DNA of 64,000 nucleotides, from contig NC_083607.1 of NCBI RefSeq assembly GCF_029168945.1, positions 13,410,001-13,474,000 on the forward strand. Direction: 5' to 3'. Each line of letters opens with the position of its first letter. Positions within the stretch are counted from its first letter, which is position 1. This DNA comes from Cannabis sativa. Taxonomy: Eukaryota; Streptophyta; Magnoliopsida; Rosales; Cannabaceae. The notes beneath the pieces are model-generated. The model made no database searches. It was not told where the DNA came from and worked only from the letters and a program-made list of their open reading frames with translations. Shown piece after piece: positions 22,831-35,425 of this stretch. A program made the translations under genes and the position numbers.

Positions 22831-23995
22831 ATGGACGCCAGGCGAAGGACCAGGAGTGAGGGCAACTCAGTCGGGTCAAATTGGGGTCAAGGAGCTCAGT
22901 TTCCCCCAAATGTTAGGGGCCGCGGTAGAGGTCCCAGGGGCAGAGCTCGTGGTCGAGGTGATGATAATCTACCACAAGATGGCCAGGCTGCTCAAGCCAA
23001 TCAGGAAGCCCAGAATTGGGAAATTAGGTTTGCTAAAATGCAAGCCAAAATAGAGGAGCAAGATCATGAGATTGAGAAATTGAGGCAGCAGGGTGCTCCT
23101 GTAGTGCCGGTGCCGGAAGTTCCTGTGCCACCTGCCCCTGGTGCTCAGGCCGAGATAGTGGTAGCGACAAACAGAATGGAACCCCTGTATGAAAGGTTCC
23201 AGAAGCAGGCACCTCCGATTTTCCTGGGAGGTCCAGACGTCATGAAAGCCGAACAGTGGCTAACGGTGATCACCAGGATATTGAATTTTATGGGTGTCAC
23301 CGGGAATGACAGGGTGGTGTCTGCCACCTTTCAGTTTCAAGAGGACGCGTTAGTCTGGTGGGACATGGTGTCCCAGATTCATGACGTCACAACTATGACC
23401 TGGGAAAGGTTCCAGGAACTTTTCAATGCGAAATATTACAGTGAGGCCGTTAGAAGTGCTAAGAGAAAAGAGTTCGCACACCTGACCCAAAGAGAGAATA
23501 TGAGTGTGACGGAATACACTACGCAGTTTGATCGGTTGGCGAGATTGGCCTCGAGAATTTTGCCAACCGATTTCAGGAAGAAAGAAAAATATCTTGATGG
23601 ACTTAATGTGAAGATCAGGCATGACCTTATGTTCACTACCGACGACAAGACCACCTATGCTGAGATGGTGGAGAAAGCACTGCGAACTGAGGGCGGAGTT
23701 GGATGTATGTCGGAGTCAGTTAGGACTCCAGTGAGTGGCGGGGCTCCTACCCCTCCTGCATCAGGTTTCAGCAGGGGAGGTAGTGGTACGGCCATGGACC
23801 AAAAGAGGAAATCATCCACTGCATCCGGTGGCTTGGGGCAGAACAAGAGGTTCCGAGGGAACCAGAATCGAGGTGGTCGTCAAGGTAGTGTTGAGACCCG
23901 TTATTCCTACCCGGAGTGTCCCATTTGTAAGAGGCATCATCCGGGTGAGTGTAAAGGTCAGGGATGCTTTAAGTGTGGCATGCCCGACACTAAAA
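22831..23995 (+). pseudogene. gag of element C
   Basis: Capsid-nucleocapsid protein. The ATG at 22831 (MDARRRTRSEG) is used because the same start context is present in D (35784) and G (50588). Order: Arg/Gly-rich N-terminus, short coiled coil (about 23030-23095), Pro-rich linker, conserved gag core ([14 protein letters not shown] to KALRTEGGVGC, about 23220-23705), basic Gly/Ser linker, then zinc knuckles at about 23917-23985. A deletion near 23986 removes part of the second knuckle (CFKCGMP then DTKK) and shifts the frame, uncoupling gag from protease. The rest of gag is open. Confidence 0.9.
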
Positions 23996-26900
23996 AATTG
24001 TCCCCAGCTCAGACCAGAGGCACCTAGGGCTCCGACGAGACCCACTCCAGCTAGGGTGTTTGCCATCACGCAGGTTGATGCAGAAGCCAGCCCCTCAGTT
24101 GTAACAGGTCAGCTCTCAGTTAATAATTCATATTACTCAGTGTTGTTTGATTCCGCGGCCACACATTCTTATGTGGCAGCCAGAATCTTTAGTAAATTAG
24201 ATAGATCGTGTGATAGTTATGAATCAGGGTTTGGAACTCTATTACCTGGCGGAGAGTTAGTTATCTCCAAAAGGTGGATTAGGTCTATGCCGATCAGAAT
24301 AGATAGTAGAGAGTTAAGTGCTGACTTGATAGAGATGAGTCTAGTAGATTTCGATATTATTTAAGGAATGGATTTCCTATCTAAGTACTCGGCCAGTATT
24401 GATTGCAAGAGGAAGATGGTGATCTTCCAACCGGAAAGTGAAGAACCATTTGTGTTTGTTGGTTCAGTTCGGGGATCTCGGATCCCGGTGATTTCGGCCA
24501 AGTTCGCTAAGGAATTACTGCATGGAGGTTGTTTAGGGTTTCTGGCCGTGGTGATGGACACGACTCGGCCAGATACCTTTTGGCCAGAGGACACCAAGGT
24601 CGTTCAGGAATTTCTAGATGTTTTTTCGCGAAGAACTTCCAGTGTTACCACCTCATCGGGAGATTGATTTCGTTATAGATTTGGCACCAGGAGTGGAACC
24701 GGTTTCCAAGGCTCTGTATAGAATGGCTCCAGCTGAGCTTAAAGAATTAAAGATTCTGCTTCAGGGGTTGCTTGACATAGGGTTTATTCGGCCTAGTGTG
24801 TCACCCTGGGGAGCCCCAGTTTTGTTCGTCAAGAAGAAAGATGGAACTATGAGGATGTGCATCGATTATCGGGAGTTAAACAAGCTAACAGTGAAGAAGA
24901 AATATCCATTACCTAGGATCGATGATCTTTTTGATCAACTTCAGGGGAAGACGGTCTTTTCCAAGATTGATCTTCGTTCGGGTTATCATCAGTTGAAAAT
25001 CCGAGAGGAGGACATTCCGAAGATGGCTTTTCGTACTACGTATGGACATTACGAATTCTTGGTTATGTCGTTTGGACTAACCAATGCTCCTGCAGCATTT
25101 ATGGATTTGTTGAATAGGGTATTCAAGGATTTCCTCGATATCTGTGTTATCGTGTTTATCGACGACATCCTTGTGTACTCTTAGTCAGAAGAGGAGCATG
25201 AGTTACAACTTCAGATGGTTTTGCAGTGGCTTCGGGAACACAAGCTTTACGCCAAATTCAAGAAATGTCAATTTTGGCTATCTCAGGTGTCCTTCTTAGG
25301 GCACATTGTTAGCAAAGATGGGATCAAGGTGGATCTCGAGAAAATAGAATCCGTCAGGGATTGGCCGAGACTGAAGACAGTGACAGAAATTAGAAGCTTC
25401 TTGGGTTTAGCCGGGTATTATCGTAGGTTCGTGGAAGGGTTTTCTAAGATTTCAACATCCTTAACTGAACTTAAAAAGAAGAATCAGCGGTTTGTCTGGT
25501 CAGATAAGTGCGAAGCTAGTTTTCAGGAGCTGAAGCAGAGGTTGGTTACAGCTCCAGTGCTAGCTTTGCCCTCAGACAAAGAGAAATTTGTAGTTTATTG
25601 CGATGCATCCAGACAGGGTCTGGGGTGTGTGCTGATGCAAGCTGATCGGGTTATCGCTTGTGCCTCCCGTCAGTTAAAGGATTATGAACTGCGATACCCG
25701 ACTCATGATCTAGAGTTGGCCGCAGTAGTTTTTGCTTTGAAGATCTGGCGGCATTACCTTTCCGGAGAAAGGTGTGAAATCTATACCGACCATAAAAGTC
25801 TCAAATATTTCTTTACTCAGAAAGATTTGAATATGAGACAGAGGCGTTGGTTGGAATTAGTGAAAGATTACGACTGTTCTATCACCCTGGGAAGGCCAAG
25901 GTAGTGGCTGATGCCCTGAGCAGGAAGGGTCCCGGGCAAGTAGCTAGCATGATTCAGATCTCACCTCAGTTAGCAGAGGACAATGTTAGATCTAGCATTG
26001 AGTTTGTTGTAGGTCAGCTTCACAACTTAACGCTGCGATCTGATCTATTGGAAAGAATTAAAGCCGCTCAGATGACTGATTCAAAGTTAGTGAAAATCAG
26101 AGATGAGGTTTCGGCTGGTCAAGCCAGGGATTTTTCAGTGTCAGACAACGGGATGCTTCTGTATAAAGCTAGGGTTTGTGTTCCGAATAGTGTGGAACTC
26201 AGGAATGAGGTCTTTGAGAAGGCTCATTCTACCCCTTATTCTTTGCATCCCGGCACCACTAAGATGTACCAGGACCTTAAACCGTACTTCTCGTGGAGCG
26301 GTATGAAGAAGAATTTGGTAGAATTCGTGTCGAGATGCCTCACCTGTCAGCAGATTAAGGCTGAACATCAGAGACCAGCAGGGTTGTTGCAGCCTTTAAC
26401 CCTACCTGAATGGAAGTGGGAGGATATCACGATGGATTTCGTGGTGGGATTACCTAGAACCACGGGTTTTTTTGATTCCATCTGGGTAGTGGTGGATCGA
26501 TTCACGAAATCTGCTCATTTTCTGCCTGTTAGAACAACCTATTCAGTGGATCAGTTGGCAGATTGTATGTTAAAAAGATTGTAAGACTTCACGGGGTACC
26601 GAAGTCTATAGTTTTGGATAGGGATCCGAAGTTCACCTCCAAGTTTTGGCAGAGTTTGCAACGAGAAATGGGTACAAAACTGAAATTCAGTACAGCATTC
26701 CATCCTCAGACAGATGGGCAGTCCGAAAGGACAATTCAGATATTGGAGGACATGTTACGAGCCTGTGTTATGGATTTTGAAGGATTTTGGAATAAATATC
26801 TACCGTTGATAGAATTTTCTTACAACAACAGTTATCAGAGTACGATAGGGATGGCTCCCTACGAACTGTTGTACGGTAGGAAGTGTAGATCTCTCATCCA

Positions 26901-27499
26901 CAGGGATGAGACAGGGGAGAAGAAGTATCTAGGTCCAGAGTCAGTGTAGCTGACCAATGAGGCAATTGAGAAAATAAAAGCTAGAATGCTTGCCTCACAG
27001 AGTAGACAGAAAAGTTATGCAGATCCGAAACACAGAGATGTTGAGTTCCGAGTAGGGGACCATGTGTTTTTACGGGTATCTCCAATGAAGAGGATCAAAT
27101 GTTTCGGGAAAAGAGGCAAGTTTTGCCCTAGATTTACAGGACCTTTCGAGATTCTCGAGAAGATAGGTCAAGTAGCATGCCGGTTCTCCAACTTTATCAG
27201 CAGTTCACAACGTATTCCATGTCTCTATGTTGCGAAAATACGTTTCAGATCCTTCTCATATACTCAGTTATGAGAGCCTTGAACTGCAGCCAGATATGAC
27301 TTACGAAGAACAGCCAGTGCAGATCCTGGATAGAAAGGATAAAGTCCTTCGGAATAAGACCATAGCATTGGTCAAAGTACTCTGGAGAAACAGCAAGGTG
27401 GAGGAAGCCACCTTGGAGCTAGAGTCAGATTTGAGAGCTCAATACCCAGAGTTATTCAGGTTAGATTTCAGGGACAAAATCCTTTTAAGGGGGGGATAG
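23996..27499 (+). pseudogene. pol of element C (multiple frameshifts and stops)
   Basis: Protease with DSAAT where relatives have DSGAT (near 24150), so the catalytic Gly is replaced. RT keeps the FIDD motif (25157-25168), followed by RNase H and then integrase with HHCC finger, DRDPKF and QSERTIQ blocks. A chromodomain-like tail ends before the polypurine tract. Lesions: stop 24362-24364, 1-bp insertion near 24630, stop 25182-25184 (Gln codon in relatives), ~8-bp deletion near 25880, 1-bp deletion near 26565, stop 26947-26949, deletion near 27185. The integrase SDRD motif reads LDRD. Confidence 0.9.
27487..27496 (+). promoter_or_regulatory. Polypurine tract of element C
   Basis: AAGGGGGGGA lies just upstream of the LTR start at 27501, in the same place as in A, D and G. 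Confidence 0.85.
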
Positions 27500-27500
27500 T

Positions 27501-29830
27501 TGTAAAGACCGCTTAGTTTAATTTGGAAATTAGCAGTTAATTATGTTTAATTATGGAAAATTATTTATGGACATTTAAATAATTTTTATGTTGTTATTAT
27601 TGAATTCTGAAATGCATTTTATGTCATATAGTGATTTTTCATAATAATGCATTTTCGGTGCCCGGTAACATGGAACTCGGTGTTTGGCTCAGTAAAAAAG
27701 ATTTGTCCTAATTTTGCATTTCATAATTTTTATGTTGTTGTTTTGTCCTTTTGTGGACTTTATGTGGTGAAAAGTGATGATTTAAATTTAATATTGTTAG
27801 CTGAATATATGTTGAGTTATGCATTTTACCCTCATTTTATTCAAATTAGAAAATTAGAAAAGAAAGCAAATCGTTTTCCTCTCTAGTCTCTCTCTCTCTT
27901 TCGGCCTCCTTGTGCAGCAAGGATCCTTGCCATTTTTCTTGGATTTCAAGTTAATTTTAGCAAGAGATTGTGATCACAAGTTGTTGGTATGTTTCCTTTA
28001 GCTTTCTTTTTAGTTTTATGAAGTTTTGAGAAAGTTTGATAGTTGCATGTTTAAGAAATGGTGGTTGTGGTTAATTGTTGTTGCATTCAGAGGTTTATAT
28101 GTATTTAATGGAGTGAATTCATGCTAGTTGTGTTGTTAGTTGATGGGATTTAACCTTGTGTAGAGATTTTAACTCAAAACTATGGTTTTTCAAGTGAAAA
28201 TGTGAAATTAGTTGTTGTAGAGATTGTTGGTGCTTGAGTTCATTTTCTGCAGTTTTATTATGCATGATTATGTGGTTTTAATCAAGTTTTGATGCATGTT
28301 AGTGAGATTTAACCAAGTCTGAGTTTTGAACTCCAAGCTTGAAGCTTTAATTGTGATTTTCGAATCTGTGTTTTCTGGATGGTGTTGTTGCTTTAGAAAT
28401 GTTCTATGGGATGTTTAGAACAGGTCTGGAAGGTTTTGTTTGAATTGGATTGGATTTGACCAAGTTATGAATTTTTGAATGTTTCCTGCGAGGAACCGAA
28501 ATTTCGGTTGGGCAACCGGAATTCCGGATCAAGGTTCAGGATTTCTCAGAACCGAAATTCCGGTTTGGCAACCGGTCTGCTGGTTGGGAAATTTTTAGGA
28601 ACCCTAGATTTTCTCGTTTTTATGTTATTTGAGGTATTGCAATGCTTTTTATCGATAGGGAAACTTTTAGTTTCTAGTGTAAGTCCCCGGGAAGTGATTT
28701 AGCATATCACTTATTAGTGTTGTGATTGTTATGGTTTAGGAGCCTGTAAACCGCCGTGCAGTTCGTTCCAGTCAGGTTGACTGGCACACCTGAATTCGGA
28801 ATCCAGGTAAGATTAGTATAACAGTATGCATATGTATTACATGTTTAGCATGCATGTAGGAAGCCTGTTAGATTACATTAGATATGTATGTTGGCTTCGA
28901 ACCATCTGACTGTGTCACATCGGTACAGGCTAGAGTATGACTAGCAGCTGGAGTATGACCAGTGTACCGAGTATAGGCTAACACTGTATCACATCGGTAC
29001 AGGCTCGAGTATGACTAGCAGCTGGAGTATGACCAGTGTACCGAGTATAGGCTGATACTAGGGTTTGTGGTTCTATACTATTTGACGTATCACATCAGTA
29101 CAGGCTAGAGTATGACTAGCAGCTTGAGTATGACCAGTGTACCGAGTATAGGCTGATACTAGGGTTGGTGGTTCTGTACTATTTGACGTATCACATCAGT
29201 ACAGGCTAGATTATGACTAGCAGCTGGAGTATGACCAGTGTACTGAGTATAGGCTGATACTGTAACACGTCAGTACAGGCTAGAGTATGACTAGCAGCTG
29301 GAGTATGACCAGTGTACCGAGTATAGGTTGTTACTTGTCAATAGTACTGTCTTATGAACGTTCAGGACTCAGTATCGTGTGGCACATGACAGTTAAGGTT
29401 ATGGTCAGGGGTATGGGCGTCTGATCATAACTCGGGATTATGTATGATTATGATTATGCTTTTCTTACTGAGTCTGTCGACTCACAATACTATGTGTAGG
29501 TAAGGGCAAGGCCAAGGCTGAGGAACTGTGAGAGCGAGCCGGTGAAGATTGTACATGTCGGGGCCTTTAGGCCTGGAGCGTACGTTCCTTAGGACAACAA
29601 TGCTTTTTGTAATTAGTCGCTAGGCGACAAGTATTTTCTTTAGTCAGTGAACTTTTGTAAAGTGTTTTGTCATCGGGATCCCGAGTATTTTTGTATAAAT
29701 ATTTTATAAGTTTAATTAAAAAGCAAATTTTTTAATTAATCACAATTTCCATAAACCTCGTTGATTAGCAAGGAGCTGCACAGTACGTTTAAAAATTACG
29801 TAATACGCCTATGCTAGTTAGGGTGTTACA
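27501..29830 (+). repeat. Right LTR of element C (2,330 bp)
   Basis: Same ends and subtype as the left LTR but with one copy of the 501-bp block. Around 27697-27740 a roughly 200-bp segment that includes the GGGGCAAA hairpin is replaced by a short A/T-rich sequence (AAGATTTGTCCTAATTTTGC). Repeat array at about 28915-29335. Confidence 0.92.
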
Positions 29831-29997
29831 TTAGTTGACAAAATATTTTTGTCTTTTATGGTAAGATTCTTGTGCATTCATAACCAATTCCTTACCTTGT
29901 TTATTCGGTTTGTAGTTGCTCTTTTCCTTGTTAGGAAAGTTGCACTTTTCAGCTTAACTTTCCTTTGTTTGGAAACTTCTTTTAAGAGAAGCAATTC
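29831..29997 (+). repeat. 3' LTR of copia B, first piece
   Basis: Matches 8523-8685 of the 5' LTR from TTAGTTGACAAAATATT onward. The first 22 bp (TGTAAAGTCC...) are absent. The last five bases, AATTC, are the left target duplication of element D. Confidence 0.92.
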
Positions 29998-32256
29998 TGT
30001 AAAGACCGCTTAGTTTAATTTAGAAATTAGCAGTTAATCACGTTTATTTATGAAAATTATTTATAGCTATTTAAATAATTATTTATACTGTTATTATTGA
30101 ATTCAGAGATGCATTTTTATGTCATGTAGTAGTTTTCATAATTTTGCTTTCCGGTGCCCCGTAACATGGAACTCGGTGTTTGGCTCAGTAAAATCACAAC
30201 TTAGTATGTTAGTAGTTTGGGACGGTTTATTAGACATTGGGAATGTCGGGAATGGCCGGGAATTTAGAATTTCCCAAAAATACCCCTTTTAGTGTTATTA
30301 TGTGATTTTAATGTGGAGGGGCAAAATGGTCTTTTTGCCCCAATGATATTTTGTCCTTTAGTGGACTTAGAAAATAAGTTTATTATGTGTTTTTAATTAT
30401 TTATTTGTTGAAATAAAAGATATGTTTGCTTGCATGTTTCCCCATTTAATCAACACTTAGAAAAAAAATAGAAAAGATTTCAAAACACTCTCTCTTTTCC
30501 TCTCTCTTTTTCGGCCCCCTTGAGCAGCAAGAAAAGAGGATTTCCTCTTGAATTTCAAGCTGAGTTTCGCATTGATTTTGTGAACTCTTGTTGTGGTATG
30601 TTCTCTCTAGCTTTTCCTCCTTTGTTTTCTTGGAAAAAATGATGAAAAATATGAGTTATGCACGGATTAATTGGTGTTGTTGCTGCTGTAAATTGTTGTT
30701 GTTGTTTCTGTGTTGAAAATGTTGATTTAAGTATGTTTAATTAGGTTGAATTGCATGCTAGTAGTTCTTGCTCTAGTTGGTTAGATGTTTTGTTAAAAAA
30801 GCTTGAGTTTTCAAAGAAAAATTGAGGTTTTGGTGGCTGTAATGTTTGCATGAGTTAGGTTTTAGTTTCTGTAGTTGTTATATGCTTGATTATGAGTTTG
30901 AAGCATGGATTGGATGCATGTTGGTTGTTTTTAACCAAGTTTGAGTTTGGAACTCAAAGCTTGGGCTTTAATGGTGATTTTCATTTCTGTGCATTCTGGG
31001 TGGATTTAATGATTTAGAAATGTTATTTGGGTTATATGGAATAGGTCTGGAAGGTTTGAGGTGATTTGGGTTGGATTTGGTTGAGATATGAATTTTTTAA
31101 TTTCTGCCTGCGAGGAACTGGAATTCCGGTTGTGCATCCTGAATTCTGGATGGGCTTCGAAAATTCCCATAACCGGAATTCCGCTTGGGCAACCGGTCTA
31201 CCGGTTGGGGAAATTTCAAAAACCCTAGTTTTCCTCGTTTTTGTGCTTTTTGGGGTATTGCCATGCTTTTTATCGATAGGGAAACTTTTAGTTCCTAGTT
31301 TAAGTCCCCGGGAAGTGATTTAGCGTATCACTTATAGTGTTGTGATTTTTATGGCTAAGGAGCCTGTAATCCACCGCGCAGATAGTCCCAGTCAGGTTGA
31401 CCGGCACACCTGAATTCGGAATCCAGGTAAGATTAGTATAACAGTATGCATATGTAGATTACATGTTTAGCGTGCATGTAGGAAGCCTGTTAGATTATAT
31501 TAGTTATGTATGTTGGCTTCGAACCATCCAACTATGTCACGTCGGTACAGGCTGGAGTATGACCAGCAGCCGGAGTATGACCGGTTCGACCGATCAGGCT
31601 GACACTTAGGTTGGTGGTTCCGTACTATTTGACGTATCATGTCCGTACAGGCTGGAGTATGACCAGCAGCCGGAGTATGACCGGTTTGACCGATCAGGCT
31701 GATACTGTAACACGTCGGTACAGGCTGGAGTATGACCAGCAACCGGAGTATGACCGGAGTATGACCGGTTCGACCGATCAGGCTGTTACTTGTCAATAGT
31801 ATCGTCCCTATGAACGCTCAGAACTTAGTACCGTGTTGGACACGGCAGTTAGGGGGACTCAGTATCGTGTTGGACACGGCAGTTAGGGTTATGATCAGGG
31901 GTATGGGCGTCTGATCATAACCGAGTTTTATGTATGAGTATTATTATGTTTTTCTTACTGAGTCTGTCGACTCACAGTGCTATGTTTATTGTGTAGGTAA
32001 AGGCAAGGCTAGAGCTGATGGACCGTGAACGAGCCTATGAAGATTGTACATGTCGTGGCGGTTAGGCCTGGAGCGTACGATCCTCGGGACAGCAAGGCTA
32101 TTTTTGTAACTAGTCGCTAGGCGACAATTATTTTGTATGAACAGTTAACTTTTGTAAATGATTTTGTAATCGGGATCCCGAGTCTTTTGTATAAATATTT
32201 TATAAGTTTAATCAAAAAGCAAAAATTTTAATTAATCACGTTTTCCATAAACCTCG
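29998..32256 (+). repeat. 5' LTR of element D, first piece
   Basis: TGTAAAGACCGC start. Contains the hairpin near 30318, a CT-rich tract near 30488-30512, palindromes near 31119-31190, the repeat array 31537-31789 and a 34-bp-type pair near 31825-31890. It continues at 35432-35501 after the CACTA insertion. Combined length is 2,329 bp. Confidence 0.92.
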
Positions 32257-32269
32257 CACTACAAGAAAA

Positions 32270-32530
32270 GGGACCTTTTATCCCACTTTTTTAGTTAACA
32301 AAAATAAAAAATGGGATAAAAGATATATTGAGACTTTTTATCCCACTTTTAGATTAAAAGTTTTTTTAGACAAGGGCCCTGTTTGGTAGAAAGTTTAAAA
32401 AAAAATATCAAAGGTAAAAAAATAAGTTCAAGATTCGATTTTTATGGGTTAGCCAAACGGAGATTAAAATTTTTAGGGAAACCTTTTATCCCGGTTTTTA
32501 ACTAAATAACCGGGATAAAAAGTGTTTCCC
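32270..32530. repeat. Left subterminal repeats of the CACTA element
   Basis: Several TTTTATCCCA and GGGATAAAA motifs, some facing each other (CCCGGTTTTTAACTAAATAACCGGG type at about 32491-32516). In CACTA elements such arrays bind the transposase accessory protein; here that role is inferred. Confidence 0.7.
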
Positions 32531-34446
32531 TAATAAAAACACTTTTATCTCGCGAACACATATATCTCTGCTATTATAACCTCGACTGAAACCCTCCCAA
32601 ACCCAGAAACCCTCACCTAAACCCAGAAACCCTCGCCCAACAAACCCAAAAATAGTCTCGATCTCGCCCATACCAGAATCGCCCAAACCCAGTAGCTGAT
32701 CAAACGGTTAAAGGTATACTTTTTTTCTTTGTTATTTTTCCCTATTTTGTATTTTTATCCACCATTTTTTTTTTTGGGTTCAAGAAAATATAAAATCTGA
32801 TTTTTTTTTTTTTTGTTAATAATGTCTTCTAGTTTAGGGATTATTTATTATGTATCATTTTTTACCTTTCTAGCTCTTAAAGATTTGATTTTTATAATAT
32901 TTGAATGAGTTATTGATAGATTTTTTTACGAAATGGTAAAAAAATTTGCTATGACAAAAATAAACATTTCTACTAGGGGCAAATAGGTCTTTTATATATC
33001 TTATAAATGTGTATCTAAACAGAATTTGTTGTGTCAAAATAATTATTTACATGACAGTGGCATTGTATATGCTTTAAAAAAGTAATTACATGGCACTAAA
33101 GAGACTTAAGAGCAATTATCATAACAATTAGTTAATAATATACTAATATTGTTTATTAGGTTTGTAAAGATTGATGAGGTGTTAAAATTAATAAAGAAGA
33201 TGATTGAAAATATTTATTGATATGCATTTTGAGAGAGAGAAAAAATAAATCTATTTTTAATTTTGTCTATTTGTTAACTAATTTATTCTAATATTATTTT
33301 TAATGTTGAGGTTTTTAATTTACCATGCACACAAATTTGGTAAATTTTAAGTAATATAAGAGCCTATATCTCCTAAGACAAATTAGTATGTAATTTCATG
33401 TACATTTTTCTTTTTTATTTTATTTTTCCTTTCTAAGACAATGTGTATCCTTTTAATTAACTTTATCATTCAATTCATTTATTATTATTATTATTATTAT
33501 GATTGCTAATTAACAAATTTTATATTCCAACAATCTAATAACACTTCAAACAAAATAATAAATTATATATTTATTAGTTAATTGTTACTATTCTCACTTA
33601 ATTTTAATTTGAACTTTTTTTAATTGTATTTAATATTGTAGGTTGTGGATTGTTATTAGAAAATGAATCAAAATATCGGTGATCATTGATTGCTAGTTAA
33701 AGGTACATTATTGACCAACAAATTTTTACTAATTATAAAGCTATTAGAGGAGTTTGAATATATTAGATATTCATCCGTAGTGAAGTAGGTTCTGTGATAT
33801 AAATGTACTGTGGTCGGATGGGTGGCAATTATTATATTGTTAAATACTTTTTTAATTATTTTTTCTTGTTATCCCATTTACTTGTGTGCATTGTTAGAGA
33901 GTTATTAAATTAGGAAATATTGTAAAAATAGGGGAAACTCTGGCCAATTTTTTTTTTTTTTTGGATTCTTAAATAACATGTTTTTTAATATTTAATTACT
34001 AAGCATGCTTAGAATTTTTCTTGAAACTTTTAAGTTTTTTCTTTCAATCTTGTTTATTATGAATTTTACTTTATTTTTAAAATGGATAAGTCATAGATGG
34101 AAGAGAATGGAAAAATCCCACAATTCCTAGAAGGATTTAAAAACTTTTTACAGTTTGCCCTAAAGAATTGTAGCGATCCTGAAAAAATTCGGTGTCCTTG
34201 TATCTCTTTCTTGCAGATGACAAATTAACTTTGACTAATATATCATATATATTATGTTAGTGGAGATTGAATATCTTAAATTTTCATCCGTAGTGAAGTA
34301 GATACTGGGTTTTATTGACTGTGTGGAGATATAAAGAAAAACTCTAGCCATTTGTTGTATTGCTATGTACTTAAAAAAATTTCGGGAATGTTATGGAAAT
34401 AGAGGAAACTCTGCCCATTTTTTTAGGACTCTATTTCATTTTTTAA
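32531..34446. other. Interior of the CACTA element: leader-like and AT-rich sequence
   Basis: A C-rich, AAACCCAGAAACCCTC-repeated stretch at about 32578-32700 looks like a plant 5' untranslated exon and ends in AAAG|GTATAC, a plausible splice donor at about 32713. The rest is AT-rich. Two related blocks, TTCATCCGTAGTGAAGTAG (33771 and 34285) and GGAAACTCTG(G/C)CCA (33932 and 34401), show an internal diverged duplication of roughly 500 bp. No long frame is present. Confidence 0.5.
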
Positions 34447-34808
34447 AACAATTGCATTTGGAAAAAATTAAATCAAAGACAAAAAGAGTTATACAAGTTT
34501 TATGATGTCGAGCTTCTTAGTTATAATAATGAGCAAGACAAGGTGATAGCCATCAATCAATTATCAATGTGGTTAAACACTATGACTCAAGTAGGATAAT
34601 ATTTTTTTATACCATGGAACATAAAGTAAGAATCACACCTCTATTTCACTTTCGCTATAATATTTATTTTATATTGATATAATATTGTTACTTTTTCCAG
34701 CAAGCATTGGATGTTGATTATAGCAATGACATCGGGAAGAGTTGTATGATCTTACCGCTTCGTCAACAGTGGTTAAGTCAATTGCTTCCCTTGACACATA
34801 AAAATTAA
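34447..34808 (+). pseudogene. Two-exon open frame inside the CACTA element
   Basis: Exon-like frame 34447-34590 (48 codons, containing KELYKFYDVELLSYNNE) ends at CAA|GTAGG. An intron-like stretch 34591-34700 ends in TTACTTTTTCCAG. The frame resumes in the same phase at 34701 (QALDVDYSNDIGKSC...) and stops with TAA at 34806-34808 after 35 codons. Phase continuity and good splice sites suggest the last exons of a real gene, either an original CACTA ORF or a captured host gene. I do not recognise the family. Upstream exons were not identified, and a stop precedes the first frame at 34444-34446. Confidence 0.45.
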
Positions 34809-35084
34809 TTAGTAGCATTTTATTGTATTTATTTAGACACTATGTGTAGTATTTTAGAGATTTATGCATAATATGTAAAGTTTTATTTAGAATTGAACTT
34901 ACCAATTATTATTGTTGTTATTAAAAATGATATTAATTATTTATTTTTAATTAAGTTTTTTTATACATACTCTATATAATTATAAAAATAAAAATTATAT
35001 TTATTAGTGATTAAAAAAATGAATGAAATGAAATATAATAAAATTAAAATTAAAAAAAAAACCTATACATTTATAAAAATGGGA

Positions 35085-35425
35085 TCAAAATTAAGGTGAC
35101 TTTTTATTTAAAAAAAATAGGATAAAAGGTACCATTTTATCCCAATTTTTTTCATAAAAAGTGGGATAAAAGGTACCCTTTTATCCAAGTTTTTTCATTA
35201 AAAGTGGGATAAAAAGTACCATTTTATCCCACTTTTCTCTAAAAACCAGGATAAAAGGGTACTTTTTATCCCAGTTTTCATGAAAAAACCGGGATAAAAA
35301 GTACCCCTTTTATCCCGGTTTTTTAAATACTTTTTATCCCACTGTCATACATCCCGGTTTTCATTTTAGCGAAAACTGGGATAAAAAGCCTTAAAAACCG
35401 GGATAAAAGGCCGTTTCTTGTAGTA
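35085..35425. repeat. Right subterminal repeats of the CACTA element
   Basis: A dense array of about a dozen GGGATAAAA / TTTTATCCC motifs, most arranged as facing pairs separated by a few bases (GGTACC in the centre of several). Strong hairpin potential. Denser than the left array. Confidence 0.8.

Larger units (their letters stand above)
19624..29830 (+). mobile_element. Ty3/gypsy (Tekay/Del-type) element C
   Basis: Complete structure: LTR 19624-22556, primer site, gag, pol, polypurine tract, LTR 27501-29830. The right end (GTTACA) abuts copia B LTR position 23 (TTAGTTGAC). No left target duplication exists because a second gypsy fragment (18343-19622) precedes the shared left LTR, so LTR-interior-LTR-interior-LTR was probably formed by recombination. 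Coding capacity is lost. The two LTRs differ in length, 2,933 against 2,330 bp, because of a 501-bp duplication in the left one and a deletion in the right one. Confidence 0.9.

Noticed and set aside
32498..32686. Minus-strand 62-codon frame with Gly-rich repeats in the CACTA element
   Set aside because: It is the reverse of the AAACCCTCGCC-type repetitive leader; composition-driven, with no recognisable domain.
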